Below, one piece after another: positions 37,792 through 52,800 of a DNA stretch of 64,000 nt. Within the stretch, counting starts at the first letter, position 1, and the number at the start of each line of letters is the position of its first letter. The stretch spans positions 12,836,925-12,900,924 of the forward strand of contig JACDQD010000003.1 in NCBI GenBank assembly GCA_019843655.1. Reading direction: 5' to 3'. A program made the translations under genes and the position numbers. This DNA comes from Lethocerus indicus (taxonomy: Eukaryota > Arthropoda > Insecta > Hemiptera > Belostomatidae). The notes under the pieces are model-generated. The model made no database searches. It was not told the DNA's origin and saw nothing but the letters and a program-made list of their open reading frames with translations.

Positions 37792-40700
37792 TTAGAAAAG
37801 TTTTCACGCGGAAGCCAGCTGTACACACCCAGCACATTAGACGCCAACTCGCCGACAATAATTAACATTGCCGGTTTCATTAACCTGGCCGTTTCAGTGC
37901 GCAATCGCCAGCGTGGGACGAAGTAATTGACCGTAATAAATGGTTTCGACGAAATGATCGATTCGCTGTTTAGATTGCAGAATGGACGTTGCGGAATTCC
38001 TACCTTTCAAACGGAAGTATGCGAAGATTCATCCACCGGGAGATTCCTCCACCACGAACGGCCCACTTAATAAAAAATTACGCGTAGTAATATGCGAAAC
38101 GTAATAAAAGTATCGACATAAATTGTCAACCCGTGATTCGGACTTTTCCTTCAAAATTTCACTAGGTTATATGTAATTAAGTGAACGATGGAACCATTCC
38201 ATGGGAAATAATTAATATCTTTTACGATTATGATTATAAAAGAATGCGCTTCCTCTTTAAACTTTGTACTTATTATAGACGCCGACTTTATTTTATTACT
38301 ATAAACTATACTACGTAAAGTTGAGGTTTTCATCCAAACCATATTTAATAATTATTAATAATTTAAAACACATGTTAATTAGTTGGTCCGAGGTTTTAAA
38401 CTGATACAGGATTTGAAACTATGTTGTGTTAACTCAACAGCTACCACTGGGGCAGAAGTGAAGGGTGATAGAAGGTGATTTATGATATTTAAATTGAGTT
38501 AATATTAGGATGACCCGAAGCTTTGTCTATTGAACACTTATTCCCTCTTGTATTTAGGGTAAATTTTAGAAATTTTTCGTAGTGCTGGGATAGGGAAAAT
38601 TTAGAACCCTGGGAGAGACTGCTCATAAAATATTATAAACATTATAAGTATGTTGGATACATATGTGATAGTTAAATGGTAGATCAATACTACCGCTCAT
38701 ATTTCTCTTATACTATTCAATTTATTCGTGTACAATTTTCATTTAGTTCGTTCCGTCGTCCAGTTCACATATGCGAAAGTTTTTCTTTCTGAACTACAAA
38801 GCAACTAATTCTGGTATTGAATCTTGATCTGGTTCTCCATCGTTGGCTCAACTTCTTTTATGCGGATAACATTTTTCAATATTAGGAAGTTGAAGTCCGA
38901 CTGTGGATTCGGCTTTTTATTTCTTAATCCGAAAGCCCAATTTACATGATAACCGAGTTAATTAATCATTCCCGATGATTTATCATCGGGTCTGGTATTA
39001 TTATTTAAAAACCGAGGCGAACCGCCATTAAGGAATAGTATTTCAATTAATTTTCCATTTACATTCGTTTAAAGGTCCGCGGCGTTCACCAACCGTTCGT
39101 TCCCTTTCTTCTTGATCCGCGGGGTGTTTCGAATATTTCAACGGCTGAAAATACTATCGCTTTTTCGATAAATCATTCGCTGTTCTTTTTTCGGAACGAC
39201 AAATTGCAATAGGTAAAAACCCTCGTCTCGAGGCTGAGGACGAACTAATAAATCTGGATAAATTAAAAGGAAGAGGAGTGGGTGGCCGCCGCCGGTTAAC
39301 CGGCTCTCCTTTCTTCATACGATTCGTTCACCAAACCGACACTTTATTTATGGGCCGTTAAAAAATATTTGACATTTGAGCTTCTATTTTCTTCCGCCAA
39401 AAGCCAATCACTACAGCCTGTAAAAAATGCAGTATTACCAACACCATTAAGTCTAGACACCAGTGGACTGACATTTTTACCCGAAAATCTCCCTCGAAAT
39501 TGTCCCTCATAACCTGAAATCAAAGGTCCACACAGAATGTAATTTCTGATATTACTAATGATTCATAAATTACACCTACTCATATACAAGAATGCACGAA
39601 ATGCAGATTTAGAAACAATGTGTTATAACAATATTCTCTCAGATGTTTGCGGAGAGTATATTGTTTCCATTATCTTTTGAAATTCATCATTCATTTGAAC
39701 TGCATACCTTACCCCCTGGGAAGATCAACGATCACCAGTTCTGGTAAATATAGCAATTGCATTATTTCAAAATATGTTAATGGTATTTTAACGGAAATAA
39801 ACCTTTAAATTATGTATTAATTAGGATAAATAAAATGTCATGTTTATGAAAAATAAGTAGATCTGTTTTTACCTTAATATTTTATAAATAACGCATATGT
39901 AAATAACGCTGTAATTTAATCAAAAAAGATAGAAAATAAAAACTGAAGCGTGCGGTCATTCAACATCTAGCCCGTTCGGACTGGGATTAAACCGGTTTCC
40001 GATTTCGATATTATCGCAATTAGCGGTTGCTCAGTGGATGATTGATGGTTACAGCGGAGTCAAACTAGTAACGCATAGTAGCCGTTGGTAATGTTCCCAA
40101 GGAAATATTTTTCTTATCAGTTCTTTACTTTATTTTATAATACTTTCATTTTGGATTCATTTACATCACCGTTACACCTAGAATTTGGAGCCAATAGACC
40201 GTTTGGGTATTAAAAATTTAAATAATTAAAACTAAACAGCAGAACTGAGGAACAATAATGATGAGTTAATTAATGAACTTAGTTAATTAATGATGAGATA
40301 ATTAATTGTTATTAGCAATTATCAGCAGGTTATCGATAGCAGTTATTTAATACCAAGATGTAAACCGTAAGTAAACAATCAGTTGATGAGTTGGTGCTTT
40401 GCTCCATTGGAATTCCACAACAGATGTATACATTCACGTACATTAAGTTAATTACAGGAGTATAACGTCATCAGCATGATGACAACTATGTAACTATGGT
40501 AGGTGTATTTTTGCTTTTAACTAACCGCTTAGCAATGCCAGATTCGATTATTGAATTAACTGGTATGTGTCCTCTAATGAGCTCTGGTTTTAACGACGAT
40601 AAAAATCTGGTTGAACTGTTAGCAAGTTAAAAATCCCTTTCATGTTTCAGATATTGGTTTCCATATTTTTCCTGAACATTCCTAAATCGACACGAAATTT

Positions 40701-43700
40701 GTTGTTACTCCTTGCTTTATGTTTCCGTCTTGCCTGAGGTTATAAACAACATTCATGTTTTATAAAAGCACTCATGATTTATAAGAGTTGTTGATAAATC
40801 AGGAAAGAAGAGTTTGGGCTGTTAATTAGTACCGGCGTCAACAACGGCTTTGTCCGAGTGGCGGTAATTTACGCCACTTTCTTGGCTTCTTTTTCCCCGG
40901 CTGGAGATCCTGGAGCGATCGCCGAAAAAGGCGCGGTCGCCGTTTTGCGGACAGCAAATGGGACCAAAAACCGAGCCAGATTAGCCTTTTATGTGGGGTA
41001 GGGGCCGTTGTTGGCAACAAGACCTATCTCACCGGCACCATCGTATAAATCGGTGACAAACGATCACCCCCGAGGGGCCGAACACAGCGAAATACCACAC
41101 CAACCTTTATATCTATCTAATTGAAAATATAATCACCGTTGGTCCGCCTTTATACATACTACTATGCGCTGAATTAATAGATAGACTCTGGATCAGATGG
41201 GCTAAATGTAGGTAAACTGTGTAGACTGTAATAAAAAAAGACGTAAGAAATACTAGTAATACTAACGATGAATGCTGATGTCAAAGAACGTAGATTTTTA
41301 TTACTCGAATCTAGTTATGACCAAGCTTTTAATTGAAGTTTACCCTCCCATGGCTGTACAAAACGTGTTTAAATTGTACGACACTTGTGATTGGCAGCTC
41401 TCTCGTGTTTTCCTGTGTTAACTCATGTCAGAATTACTTTAAGATACATTACACTATCTTCAGTTTTCAGGGCTGTGTCCCAACATATAAATCGGGAGTT
41501 GGGTCAGCACTGCCGAATACTAACGAGGCTGTTAAACATATAGACACGCGGATATTTCCTGTAAATATGGGTACTTAATTAGGTTGATACTACTTACATG
41601 AAGCGATGAGTTAGAGACAACGGTGTAATGAAAAATGTCTGCAGACATGAATAATTCATGACAAAGGGTCCGTAAATATATTCGACAATGTCCTTAATTG
41701 GCATGGACATGATTGAAGCATCTGTCCGGCATATTACACTATAAATCGTTCGATAGCACTTTATCACTAATGCAAATTTCGCCAACATAACAATCGGCAA
41801 TCTTCGGTTGTGACAGTAAAATTTAATATTGCAATTTAATTCGTCAGACTAGTTGGTCACCCGCTGCCATCTCTATACCTCATTAACGGTAAATTCCAGT
41901 TATTCATTATTATTATTGTATTCGAAAATATTTTCAGGGCATCCGGGTTGTAAGTCTCAGGTTCACTGGAGAAATTACATAATAATGCTTTCGATCTATC
42001 CAAGCTGTTGATGATTTTCAAATCCCCCCATAGGCTGGAGAAATGTCCGATCATTCCAGCATAGCAAATACAACCAAACGCAGTGGTGCGCGTGCATACT
42101 ATTACATTTTACAATATAGATTTGTCATACCATAGACCATAGATAACGCCTCAGATATTACGCCCCGAGAATTTTTGTTAAACGCTATTTTGATCTGGAG
42201 GCTCTCACGATAAAAAAGGTAGCGTTATTTTCTGCTTTCGGGAAACTTTAAGACGAGATTCATCCTGTCGGATTTTTTCATATATAATTTCGATTTTTTA
42301 AAATGCATTTGTCGTTTACCTAATTTCATGTTATTGTACTATCCTGCTATATCTTTCTTCCTGGCTCACGTACAGTCAGACACGATTTTTCTATTTTCTC
42401 TAGCTGCTGCGCAGTTCCTGTATTTCCAAAACTCCCCCTGTCGCAGTTGGACTTGGGTAAAATAAAAATTAAAAATAATTGTTACCTTTCTAGAATTAGT
42501 AGCGGTCCAATGTCAAGGAGAACTCGGTATAGTCAAGGCTGTTACTACCGCGGCAGCTATTTGCTGCTTAGTCGACTCAAAATCAGACCACGGGAAATGA
42601 AACTTTGTCTGAAACATGTGCGCTGTCCTTCTACGAAGGCCGATTCATTTTTTCTAATTACTTATTCTTTACGCCGAACTCTTTCTTACACTGCTGGTGT
42701 ACGGAACATAAGTGCATTTCTGTTCAGTATCTTGCACCGACCAGTAACATAATAATTTATTGTTTTCTACGCAAACATGCACGTTTTCACTTATGGTTCT
42801 GATTCTGCTCGTTTCGTCTTTTCATTTTCGTTAGTATCATTCGGTAAACGGATGATATTGCGGCATGTCGACTGCTGATGGAATATCATGGTAATCTCCT
42901 ACTACACTGGACAAAACTCTTTATAGAAAATGTCGAAGAATATTGCATGATCAAAAACGCTTTATATAACATTATAATACAAATTTAAATTTGAACGCAT
43001 AATGCGGATTTTTATTAGGTTCAATCTTTGTAAATTCACATAGTTTTTAATGTGTTTTGGAGATTGGCCCAAAATTAAATGGAAATACCTAAAGTTCGAC
43101 TAGTACAGTATTTCAATTTTTTCCATAAGGACACATATTTAGTCCGTTTGTTTATAATTGAATTACTACGTGGCAGCGGAATTAAACACAAGAAGGGCGA
43201 CCGATTTAGTGGATAGGTTTAAAGGCGTTCTCGATTGGGTAAACTGAATGTGGGGCCCAGTAGTTGAGAGTAAATGAACGGGGCTTGGGGAACATTATAG
43301 GCGTTGGTAGATAAGAGCGGGTAAGCTGAGAGGACGGGCCACGAAGTTCATGTCGACCGGGGCTAGTGTATTGTGTTGTGTGTGTTCCTCCCAGCCGGGA
43401 CACCTCCAAAATTGGGTATACTTACTTTGCTCGGATCGTGTCCTCCTTTATCAAAGGACTGTTAACAACAGCCCGAACGCTCCTTAACGTCTAGCCACCT
43501 TCAACCCAACTTCACCTAACCCACCCACACCGACTAAATTATTATGAAACCCCCGTTGCCCAATTAAAAAAAGCCCCTTTTCAATTCCAAACATATAAAA
43601 TTATAACTAGCGTGTTATCGCTCTCTCATTTATTATTATCATGAATTACAAAAACCGGCAGTTTTATCCGACATCAGCCTATAATTCCATTTTCCTCGAG

Positions 43701-44599
43701 GGCACACAAGTCTGTTGAACCAATGTCTTACATTGGTACATTTGGAGTTACAAGTAACTCCATGTCTTACTGAACAGACATATGTTTTATAAACCCACTT
43801 GTACAGCATAAGACAAGTTGTTAACACTTAAGACTGTGTAAACTACAAATACCACATCCCATATTTCTACCAGTATAATCTCACTCTATATTCCAGATAA
43901 ATTCTACTGACCTTGTTATAATATCACAGCCCTATAGGTTTACATATACAGAGGTTTCCCGATGTTCCGAAACCCCGCTTTAACTCGCTAGTCGAACTAA
44001 ACGTAGACACGAAACTGAGAACATAATAATAATTATTTTATATCGTTCATTGAATATTCTTCAGTCAACTAGTTTTTAGCTGCGCAATATGGTCCTTGGA
44101 AACTAGAAGGCAATGTTTAGTAAATGTTTTAAAAATAAATAAATAAAAATGTTTAATGCGTTTGATGTTTTTCTGTAAAACAGACTGCAGTATTTAATTA
44201 AATAAAATTAAAACTCCAGCCACCTTCATTCATAAACTTCGTCTTGCGTCGCCAGCTCCAAGAGAGACTGGAAAACATGATAACATCGTCAACCCCTCTC
44301 CTGTTTAGTGTTTCCCGCCCGCCTCCTCTTATCTTAGTATCCAGACTGTGCAGAACTCTGAAGTTTATCTATTGTCTTCGAGTCCATTTAAGGCATATTC
44401 CCTTTCCAGGTAAGTTACTGTCGTAATTATATATTTCCCCTGCTCTCTCACTAATCTAAGCCCATATATAAGACATATCGGGTTTATCATGGATGGCGGG
44501 GGAGAGCTTTCCCGCAGTATCAGCAAGGTTGTCTCATTGAGGCAAGTTTAGTGACTTTCGGTTGTTCGGAGGTTTACAATAGCGCTGATTATAAATATT

Positions 44600-44602
<3 letters not shown>
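37792..44602. other. Non-coding DNA, no gene recognised
   Basis: No exon is supported. Small structures are a stem-loop at 38971-38990 (CCCGATGA, TTTA loop, TCATCGGG), the duplicated TTAATTAA motif at 40264-40293, and a stem at 40857-40878 (AGTGGCG / CGCCACT around 8 nt). A G-rich patch lies near 43200-43400. Open frames such as 42447-42752 and 43639-43827 look like noise. Confidence 0.65.
40264..40308. promoter_or_regulatory. Duplicated TTAATTAA motif, possible homeodomain sites
   Basis: The 13-mer AGTTAATTAATGA occurs twice, at 40264-40276 and 40281-40293, 17 bp apart, followed by a third ATTAATTG at 40301-40308. Each copy holds overlapping TAAT/ATTA homeodomain cores. The repeat is seen directly; a regulatory role is inferred and weak in such AT-rich DNA. 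Confidence 0.25.

Positions 44603-44652
<50 letters not shown>
44603..44652. repeat. (TA)25 microsatellite
   Basis: A pure TA dinucleotide run of 50 nt, flanked by AT-rich DNA. Its length is liable to vary between individuals and assemblies. Confidence 0.95.
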
Positions 44653-44655
<3 letters not shown>

Positions 44656-45583
44656 GACTCGAAAATCTCTTTACAGCCCTCAAATAGGCGGTAATTGTAA
44701 ATTATGTAAATTACCATTCATAGTCTGATCAAATACATTCATCTTACTAAATTATGTTGTTAAGTAAATATATACATCCATATTCATTATAATTTAATAT
44801 ATTACATGCCACACAACATATGCAACAGGTCCCCAATCCACTGTAAATTTAAGTATGTTGTTTTTCAAAATTCAAGCGAAGGGTAGCGTATGAAAGCCAG
44901 GCAGATTAACACGAAAAATAAAACAAGGACTAATCAAAGGGCCATAATGCAATATGCAAGGAGGTTAGATGGTGATATAGGTCTCAGGATAAGTGGAGCA
45001 GTCGAGTGGTTCCAGTCATTCTGTTTATGGGTGGAGCGGTGTCAGTTGGGTTGATGATTTCTAAAGATTTATCGCAGATGAGTTCTTAGCATTTTTGTTT
45101 TACTCCACATTGCTCAGATATAATTACCGCCTTTAATCGAGTTTTCTCGTGTTTACTCAGCTCTTAATTACATATTTCCATCGTAGATCCTATCGGTGCG
45201 CCGGTGAAACTAACGAAAGGAGTTCGCTCTCCAACTTGTTGTCGTGTTCTTTCGCCGCCCGCAATTGATCCGGACCTACCGGGAATTCGCCCCCGTTCGC
45301 ATCCGCCAATTATAAACACAGGAGCGATGCTGCAATTTCCAAAGTTCCGACCAACGGGTTTTCAACCAGATGTCACGCTTCAGTTGATTTATTAGACGAT
45401 TTTCAACCGTTAAGTCGATTAGCTCCATTCGAAGTTATCATAGAACAGTTCGGAAAAGTCTTCGAGCGTTTGGTTTGGAAAAATTTGAGTCGGTTGTTTG
45501 GAATACCAAGTTGGAAACATTCGGTAGGACAACTAACTAACCTATCCCCTCTCTGGTGTTACCAAGAATAAGAAAATAAATTA

Positions 45584-45653
45584 AATAGTAAAAAAAATAT
45601 TAATTACTAAAATAGTAAACAAAAATAATAGTAAAAAGTGAAAAAAAAAAAAA
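45584..45653. repeat. A-rich low-complexity tract ending in A13
   Basis: AATAGTAAA occurs three times (45584, 45611, 45627) in A-rich DNA that ends in 13 consecutive A at 45641-45653. It could be the degenerate tail of a retroposed element, but no element body was recognised to its left. Confidence 0.55.
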
Positions 45654-48600
45654 CTTGAGCATGTTAGATATAAGTATGAAGAATGTCCAATAGCTGACAA
45701 AAGATGCATTAATGCGGGTCTGCATTTGTTGTTCATGTTTTGTAACCCCAACGTACGATTTCTAAATGTCTATTGCCGATGGGCGAAGCCTTCTCATGTA
45801 GGTATCTAAAATTATTTATTAGTAAATAATCCAGTGACCTTTACGGAATGACTTGCATCGAGATCTATGGTCTGTGTCGATTGGATATTGGACGGAACGG
45901 AACCGACTCCACGTCGGATTGGGACACGGGTCCTGGGAGGGCGGGCCGGAGTGTCAAGGACGGGAGGTGGCCCAATCGTTTAGCTGAGGTTATATGATAA
46001 TTGGTAGCAGTCTCACCATGAATTATTCAGAATTCGAACCGGATCGTAAATCTCGGGTTTAACGGGAGGGCCGATATTGGCCGATATTGGGATATATCCG
46101 GCGAGGCACGACTAATAGCCCGACGGCGTAAAGGTCTTGTCCTTATTCGACCAATATGAGAGGACAATGGGGGCCCAGACAGCTCTAGCCCCTTTATGAG
46201 TCACAACTCACGGCCGGGAACTCAAATTTCAATCGCCCCCAGTGCGCCGTGCCGTTTATTAAATTATTTTCAACTCAAATGCCTCTCGTATAACTTGGTA
46301 CAAACAAATTTATAGGAGTCGGTAAAGGTTATGCGCCTAACCTGATGTTTATGGGAGCTATTGCCAGGCGGGTTTCTCGACGACCTAGAGTAATGAACCA
46401 GTATGTTACGAGCGTTTTGGCAATAGACAAAATTACGACCCTCCTCCCCCCACCACGAATTCCGATGAATGTTTTAGTAATAACAAAACTTTTGAATACA
46501 TAAATAATTTTGGACCCGACCCCAATTTTAGTTTTAACAAAACAGGGTTTTGTCTGTTGGAAATGAAGATTTCTGAATGTAAATGTAGGAGGTCGCAACG
46601 AGACACGGTTCAACATCACTGGAGATCGTTTTGTCATGTAATTCCGGAAGTAATTGCATTTAATACCTTTCATCAACATGGATCTTGAGTATTTGGAATC
46701 TCACTGGGGTTTTCCCGAGTGGGAACAGGTGATAGCATAATGAAACTTATCAGATGTAACGAACAGAAGAGAGTAGTTTATACGTTAATATTAATGATTA
46801 AATACATTACTCGACGCTTTAGCATGAACTTCTCCTAAACGGATAATAAATCTTGAAATGAATTAGGAGCCGGATACTTTAACTCTAAAATTTCGGGTCT
46901 ACCCTGCTCCAATTGAGTTCTCATTCCAATTCTTCAAAAATTATTTTAATTATAGTCCCACCTAGTCACGTATGAGCACGGCCGGTCGTGAAAATATGCG
47001 ACCTCCGTATTTCGACTGATTTATACGCCGCGTGCACTATCTCAATGCCATCTGGCAATACGTCTGTCTTAAAATGCGGGGTAAATTGCCTCAAGAAATC
47101 CTCAACAAATGAGCGACAAATAAGGTTATCCGACGCCCTCGAATTAAAGGGTAATAAATTATATGTTTTAATAAGTGTCTAGACCGCGTGTTGTCCGTCG
47201 GTTTGTTCTTACGCCGGTGGGCCGAAAGGATCCTGAACTCTCGAACCCAGAAGTATTATATTTTATTCTCATTCCGACACAGATAATTCGGATTTTTTAA
47301 AATGGAAATATCCAAAAAATTAAACAAATATGATGTTAAAAATGTAGTTGGTATCAGTCATAATGCAAAGATTAGATAATGAAATTAAATTGAAAGTCCA
47401 AAAACACTATTATTTTTATTTTATCCACGCAAACAAATTTTTAATTGAGAGGAATTCATTAGAAATGGCGATAAATTCGGCGCCGAATGACCCTGAATTT
47501 ATGGAAATCTTGAGGCTATAATAGAATGAGAAACACATTCACACCGTCCAGGATATTCATTATTTGCGCCGCACACAAAAGAAAACGTGACACCTGCAAC
47601 GGTACACCTGAAATTAATCCAAGCCTGAGGATCATGTTGTACCGAATGTATAGCAAAGTGGAAAAACACAGTCATGCAATAACTCAATTATTACAACTGA
47701 GGCACGTGTAAAGCTATAAATCGTACAGTTCTTGGGCGTAGGTACTGGTCGGACCAATTTTGCAGGACCAATCTGCAGACCTGCAGTGCTGCCCGAAACG
47801 GCTGTCACGTGAAGGTTTTGTACTTATTTGTAAATTCCTTTTATGGATATTTTTAAAACGACATTCATTGTGTCTATTAATTAACTATAATTAAACGCGC
47901 ACATCCTTTTATCTTTTCTTGGAAGAAATGAAATGTTACAATTGATGGTTGCATTGGTGAGCGAAATCCGTGGCACTACATCCTTCTCCTAGACCAACAG
48001 TCAGAGATAGTCCATAATTGGTGGATAATTTCTGGAAAGCTTTGCGACCCCCATTCCTCCCCATTTTCTAGAAGACGGACCGATCGGCGGAGAGTTAGAT
48101 CTTTCTAAAACTAACGGGCCGCTCAAATCGTAGCATCCCCATTATCCCGATCCATGAGAAGAATAGTTTTGGGCTATAAGTGGGTTCGATTGTCACGAAA
48201 TCGGCTGGGAAGAAATATAAGGAAAAAGGGCTGCGGGGGTTCATAGACCTCTGGAGACGGGAGGGTTCATCCGAGTTGACTTTTGGGGGGCAATTATTCA
48301 AGGGGCAGGGACACAGCATGATGGATCACGATATTTAATAAACTCCACGGCAGACTGGAAATGCGATTTCCGGAAAGGCCGGGGCGCGTTTCACGAAGAA
48401 TCGTGCTTTAAAATTCTCCCATTCCGCCGGGATTGGGTCGGGAGATCCGGGATTTTCTGAGCGCCCTATTACTTTTCCAGGGCCCGGCGGCGGGTAGCGC
48501 TTTTCTCCCGGCCGAGCGTGACATTCAATTAGGCCCGCCCACAGACCGCTCCAACTCGGATTATCTCCGATCAACATCTGAGAATTCATTACTTGGATGC

Positions 48601-49827
48601 TTTAAACTTTCCACAATCCCTATCGACCTTAAATCCCCGCCCCCCTGTTATTATTTGTTTTTAGCTCTTAACGAGTTTTCCAACTGACAGCGGTCAGTTC
48701 GGGAGAAACGAGCTATTTGAGAAACTTCTATACTTCAGCAGTTCGGACATTACGCACTTGAAAGGTCGTAGTTGTAGTGATGTAGTGCAGTTGTGTGTAA
48801 CCGATCTGTTGTTATCTTTCTATAATTCGCAAAGAAATTATGAAGCACTTAAGAGGCTTAATTTATGGGTACAACGTTTTAATGGGTAAATATTTTATGT
48901 CATACGTCAATCTCGGCTTTGTTGTTTAGGCTGGCGAGGCTTGTTCGAGTGGGTGGTCGAGGGCATTTGTACGACGCGGTGTGTAACTTTTTTTATGTAG
49001 CCCTACTCAGCTTTACTTTGTGGCCCATTCGTTTGCTTTATTCTATTGAGGTTATCGTTTTTTGCGTGTACATGAGAATTCTATTGCACCGTACCGAAAA
49101 TTAGGCCGTAACGGTGAACTATTTTTCCTATTTATCCAAAAATTAATATGCGTAAGGTGCAAAACCTTTTGTATTTCCTCTCACTAATTTCTTTGAGTAT
49201 AGTTCGAAAGAAACGGAAACCGTAAAAAGTTGTTAGAAGTCATAAACCTTGTTTTTATATCATCATATTGAAAATACTTTGAGTTTTATTATAAAGGTTG
49301 TTATGAAATAAAATATTAATTACAGGTGCTAGTACGACCGTGAATAAGGCTAACCGCTTGCCTAGAGCGGGGTTTCTCTACTGTTGTTTTTTTATTCGTG
49401 GCCCCCTTTAGAGCCTGTGTGGTCCCTCTGAAGAGTTATGACCACCTTTACTTTATGGCCCTTAGTTAGAAAAAGGTACGTAATTTACCAAATGAACTTT
49501 CTGAACGAATACCCGGGTCGTTTTTTTCTCCTTTATTTAGCGAAGAGATCGCTTGAAGACCTATGAATCCTGTGGCCTATGAATCCTCGATAGACGACAA
49601 TAATACTGAGTGAATTGTACACTAAGTGTGGTGCAGCATCAATCAGGTACCGCAATTACAATAACCGATGTTTTGGTCTTGCTTCGGTGTTCCAGCGACT
49701 TACCCGATTATATTTTCATTTTTATTGCTACTCAATTATAATTTATGGTTCATTACTGCAACAGATGTTTTGCAATACAAGCACATATTTAGTAAAATGT
49801 CAGTTCATTTAATGATTTGGTTTCCGC

Positions 49828-49855
49828 GTAACTTAATATAAGTAACTTAATATAA
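49828..49855. repeat. 14-bp tandem duplication
   Basis: GTAACTTAATATAA is present twice head to tail with no mismatch, suggesting a recent slippage duplication. Confidence 0.75.
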
Positions 49856-52800
49856 TATATCATTGGACAATATAATCGACTGATTGTTTTCTATTAAAAT
49901 ATTTATAACTAAGTGTATTATAAGAACTAACGAACTTAGCGAAGTTTCAGAATTGCCCGAGTTATCGCATTCTTTTTCCAAAGTCCTTAAACGGAGCCGG
50001 AGACTTCGCAATCATATCCGCTGGCGTAAAGAACCCGTTTCACACAATACGACAGAGGTTTCGGCCGGCTGTCATTAGTAGAGGCCGGAGCTCGGATGCG
50101 GGTTTTCTTTTTTGGCTACCGTCGGTCTTCTTCCTGTCTAACAGTCCACCCATCTGCATTCCGGCAGAAGCATGATTACGGTCGTTAACCTGAAACTTCT
50201 TAACGTTATGTCCATTTCCGGGGCCCCTGGAGATTTTGAAACTCTTCAAGGAATTGCGACAGAACATCACAGCCGCAGTGTTTTATATTTTAATTATAAT
50301 TTTATTACTTCATTATAACAGAACTCCAGAGTCGGACCAAAAGTGCAACACTTTTACATATAATCGGATTGAAACCGACTGGTTTCGAAACTTATAGGAA
50401 TAATGTATTAATAGATAGATAATGTCTGAAGCTTTCCACAAATTTATAAACAATTCCAACTGTAGCAACCGACATGCCTCACTAATATGTTGACAGAACG
50501 CTACTGATAATGGCAAGAAATAGGGTCTAGAGTGCAATAGACGATAGATGTGAATTAATTAACGTGTTTTTATTGAAATTTTAAACTGTACATCGGCAAT
50601 ATTACTTCGAAGAAACGACTTCATAAAACTGCCGGTGCGTGTGATGTTCGGAGGGATTTGTGGGACGGGTTTTCGGCAGCGTTAATCTGTTATGCCTTCG
50701 TTAAGCAGTGTTTCTATAAGTTACTTAAGAACTGGCATTACATTCCGCATTACAAATCTGTTCTTTTACAAATGGGAGACAGGATGGAGTGGAGTCACCG
50801 CAACAAGCGTGAAAGCCGCAACGACTCGTCGGCTAACGAATTGGTGGAATCGTGCTCCGCGAACAGTAACAGCCTCTACCTTTTTGCGCCCGAATCCTTT
50901 GAATTCTAATTGGCGGGGGGGAATGTGGCAACCCCAAGGTGTCGGGACACCGCCCGAGCCTACACGCACTGTAATTGTTTCTAAACGCCGTTAAATAAAA
51001 AACAATTAAAAAATACGTAGCCGCTCTTCTAAGAATCGGAAGCAGGAGGCTCTTTGACGGCTTTGTTGAAGAAACCGATCGGAAAATTTCAAGTAGATGT
51101 TGTTTTTAATTTACTTTTATATTATATTATATACTTTATCCCGCCGATTTGCCTACTAATTTATCCTTCAGTAGTTCTTAGAGATTGTCAATTTTGTGTT
51201 CCAACAATAATCCGCCCTAATAGATTTCCACCATTACAATGAGTGTACAATTTAATTATTTCAATCCACCTTAAAATGACACCTTCCTGACCTGTCTAGG
51301 ACAATCACTATATTAGTCCTTGCAGGAAAATAATCAGAGAACAATCATAATTTAAAAATAGTTTTCCAGTTTGTCACAATAATACGGTAAATTAAAATTT
51401 GTAACTGATTTACCTGAATATAAGAGCGCGAATTGGACCCATAGCTTGGCGAGGACACCAATTATAAGATTTTGATAAGGTGTGAACTCATCTATTTCCT
51501 CTTCATCGCGGAGTCATTCTTGTCGTTGGTTAGGGATACTTTTGGCGATCGAATACGTTTCAAAGCAGCCTGTCACCGTGCAAGAGACGAGCTTGAAGTT
51601 AAAGTGAACCGAAAGTGACGAAACACAGCGGTGTGGGACATGGTAAAATGTAATCGATACGAGGCACAAACCGGCGGGTTTTATTGGATCCCGAAAAAGC
51701 TGTCTGAAATCTTGTCCGGGGCCCGCTTTCTCGGGAAACCGCTTGTCGACTGGCCGGGGCTATCCGATAAATCGGGTTCGGCTCCTTCTAAGGGGGCGAC
51801 ATACCGCCTTTTCTTCTGTTTATCACCGGCAATTACCCCCCCCCCCGGCCGCTCCTGCCGAGCTCTCGACGATGGCCAATACCTCGAACGGACGGAGGAT
51901 GCCCATGAGAATGGGGTAGAGGGTGATAACGGCCCTAAACCGTGATTATCATTTCCCATTTCTGACAAAGCTGTTGGGGGATGTACGGTATTTGCTTGTA
52001 ATTCTCTATTGGAGAAAAACGTTCCAAGCACCAAGAAACATGTTTCTTCCGAGAACAATCCCATTCTCCTCTCGGATGGGTGATATGTATTCCTCATTTC
52101 AGTAGACACTCTTCATTATTTGGTATTTCGGAATCAGAAAAAGTCGAGGAGAAAAACAAAACGCATAGGATCGAGGTGGACAAGCTGAAACGGGGGCTTT
52201 AAACTGCTTTTTTTTCAATAATTTGTGCCCGATGGAAGGGAATGTGCAACGCGCCCAATTACGAATACGAATAAAACATACATATAAATAAATCTTTTTT
52301 CGAAATCATCAAAAATCCTTAGACACACACGTTACGAAAACTATCACCGTCATATTTCCCCGGCTGAGTATATTAGCAGGCTGTCTCCATCCGCTGCAAT
52401 TATTGTCCATATATCAGATAATTTGTCGGTTTAATAATAATAAAGTGAAAACGAAAATATAATTTTGGTACTGAACCCCCAATAAATTACAGTTCGGTGA
52501 TGAGACCATCAGATAGAAAAGAATTTCTGCCGGATTTCCCTCGCGTTCGAATTTTCATTTCCCTGTTTCCCTCGTTGGTAATTCGCTGAATTGAGTGGGC
52601 CCACCCGGTTGTAGCAGCCGATTGAGACGACTTTCTAATAAATTTCGGCGTATAAAAATATGCGCGAGATGAAAAAAACCGCTTATTTATATAGGAATGG
52701 TGGATCCCTTATCAATTGATTTAGTGGGACGCGAGCGCGCGGACCGGTTGCGATGGCAATTTTCTCGGCCGTCCGCCTCCGACGATTTATGCCCGCACCG

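Noticed and set aside
50658..50994. Two overlapping plus-strand open frames, the second Thr/Arg/Pro-rich
   Set aside because: Different frames of the same stretch, no recognisable motif, no convincing splice boundaries.
51681..52109. Longest open frame in the window, 142 codons, minus strand
   Set aside because: It lies in a stop-poor GC-rich patch, is opposed by another open frame on the plus strand, has no recognisable domain, and one or two frames of this length are expected by chance in 64 kb.
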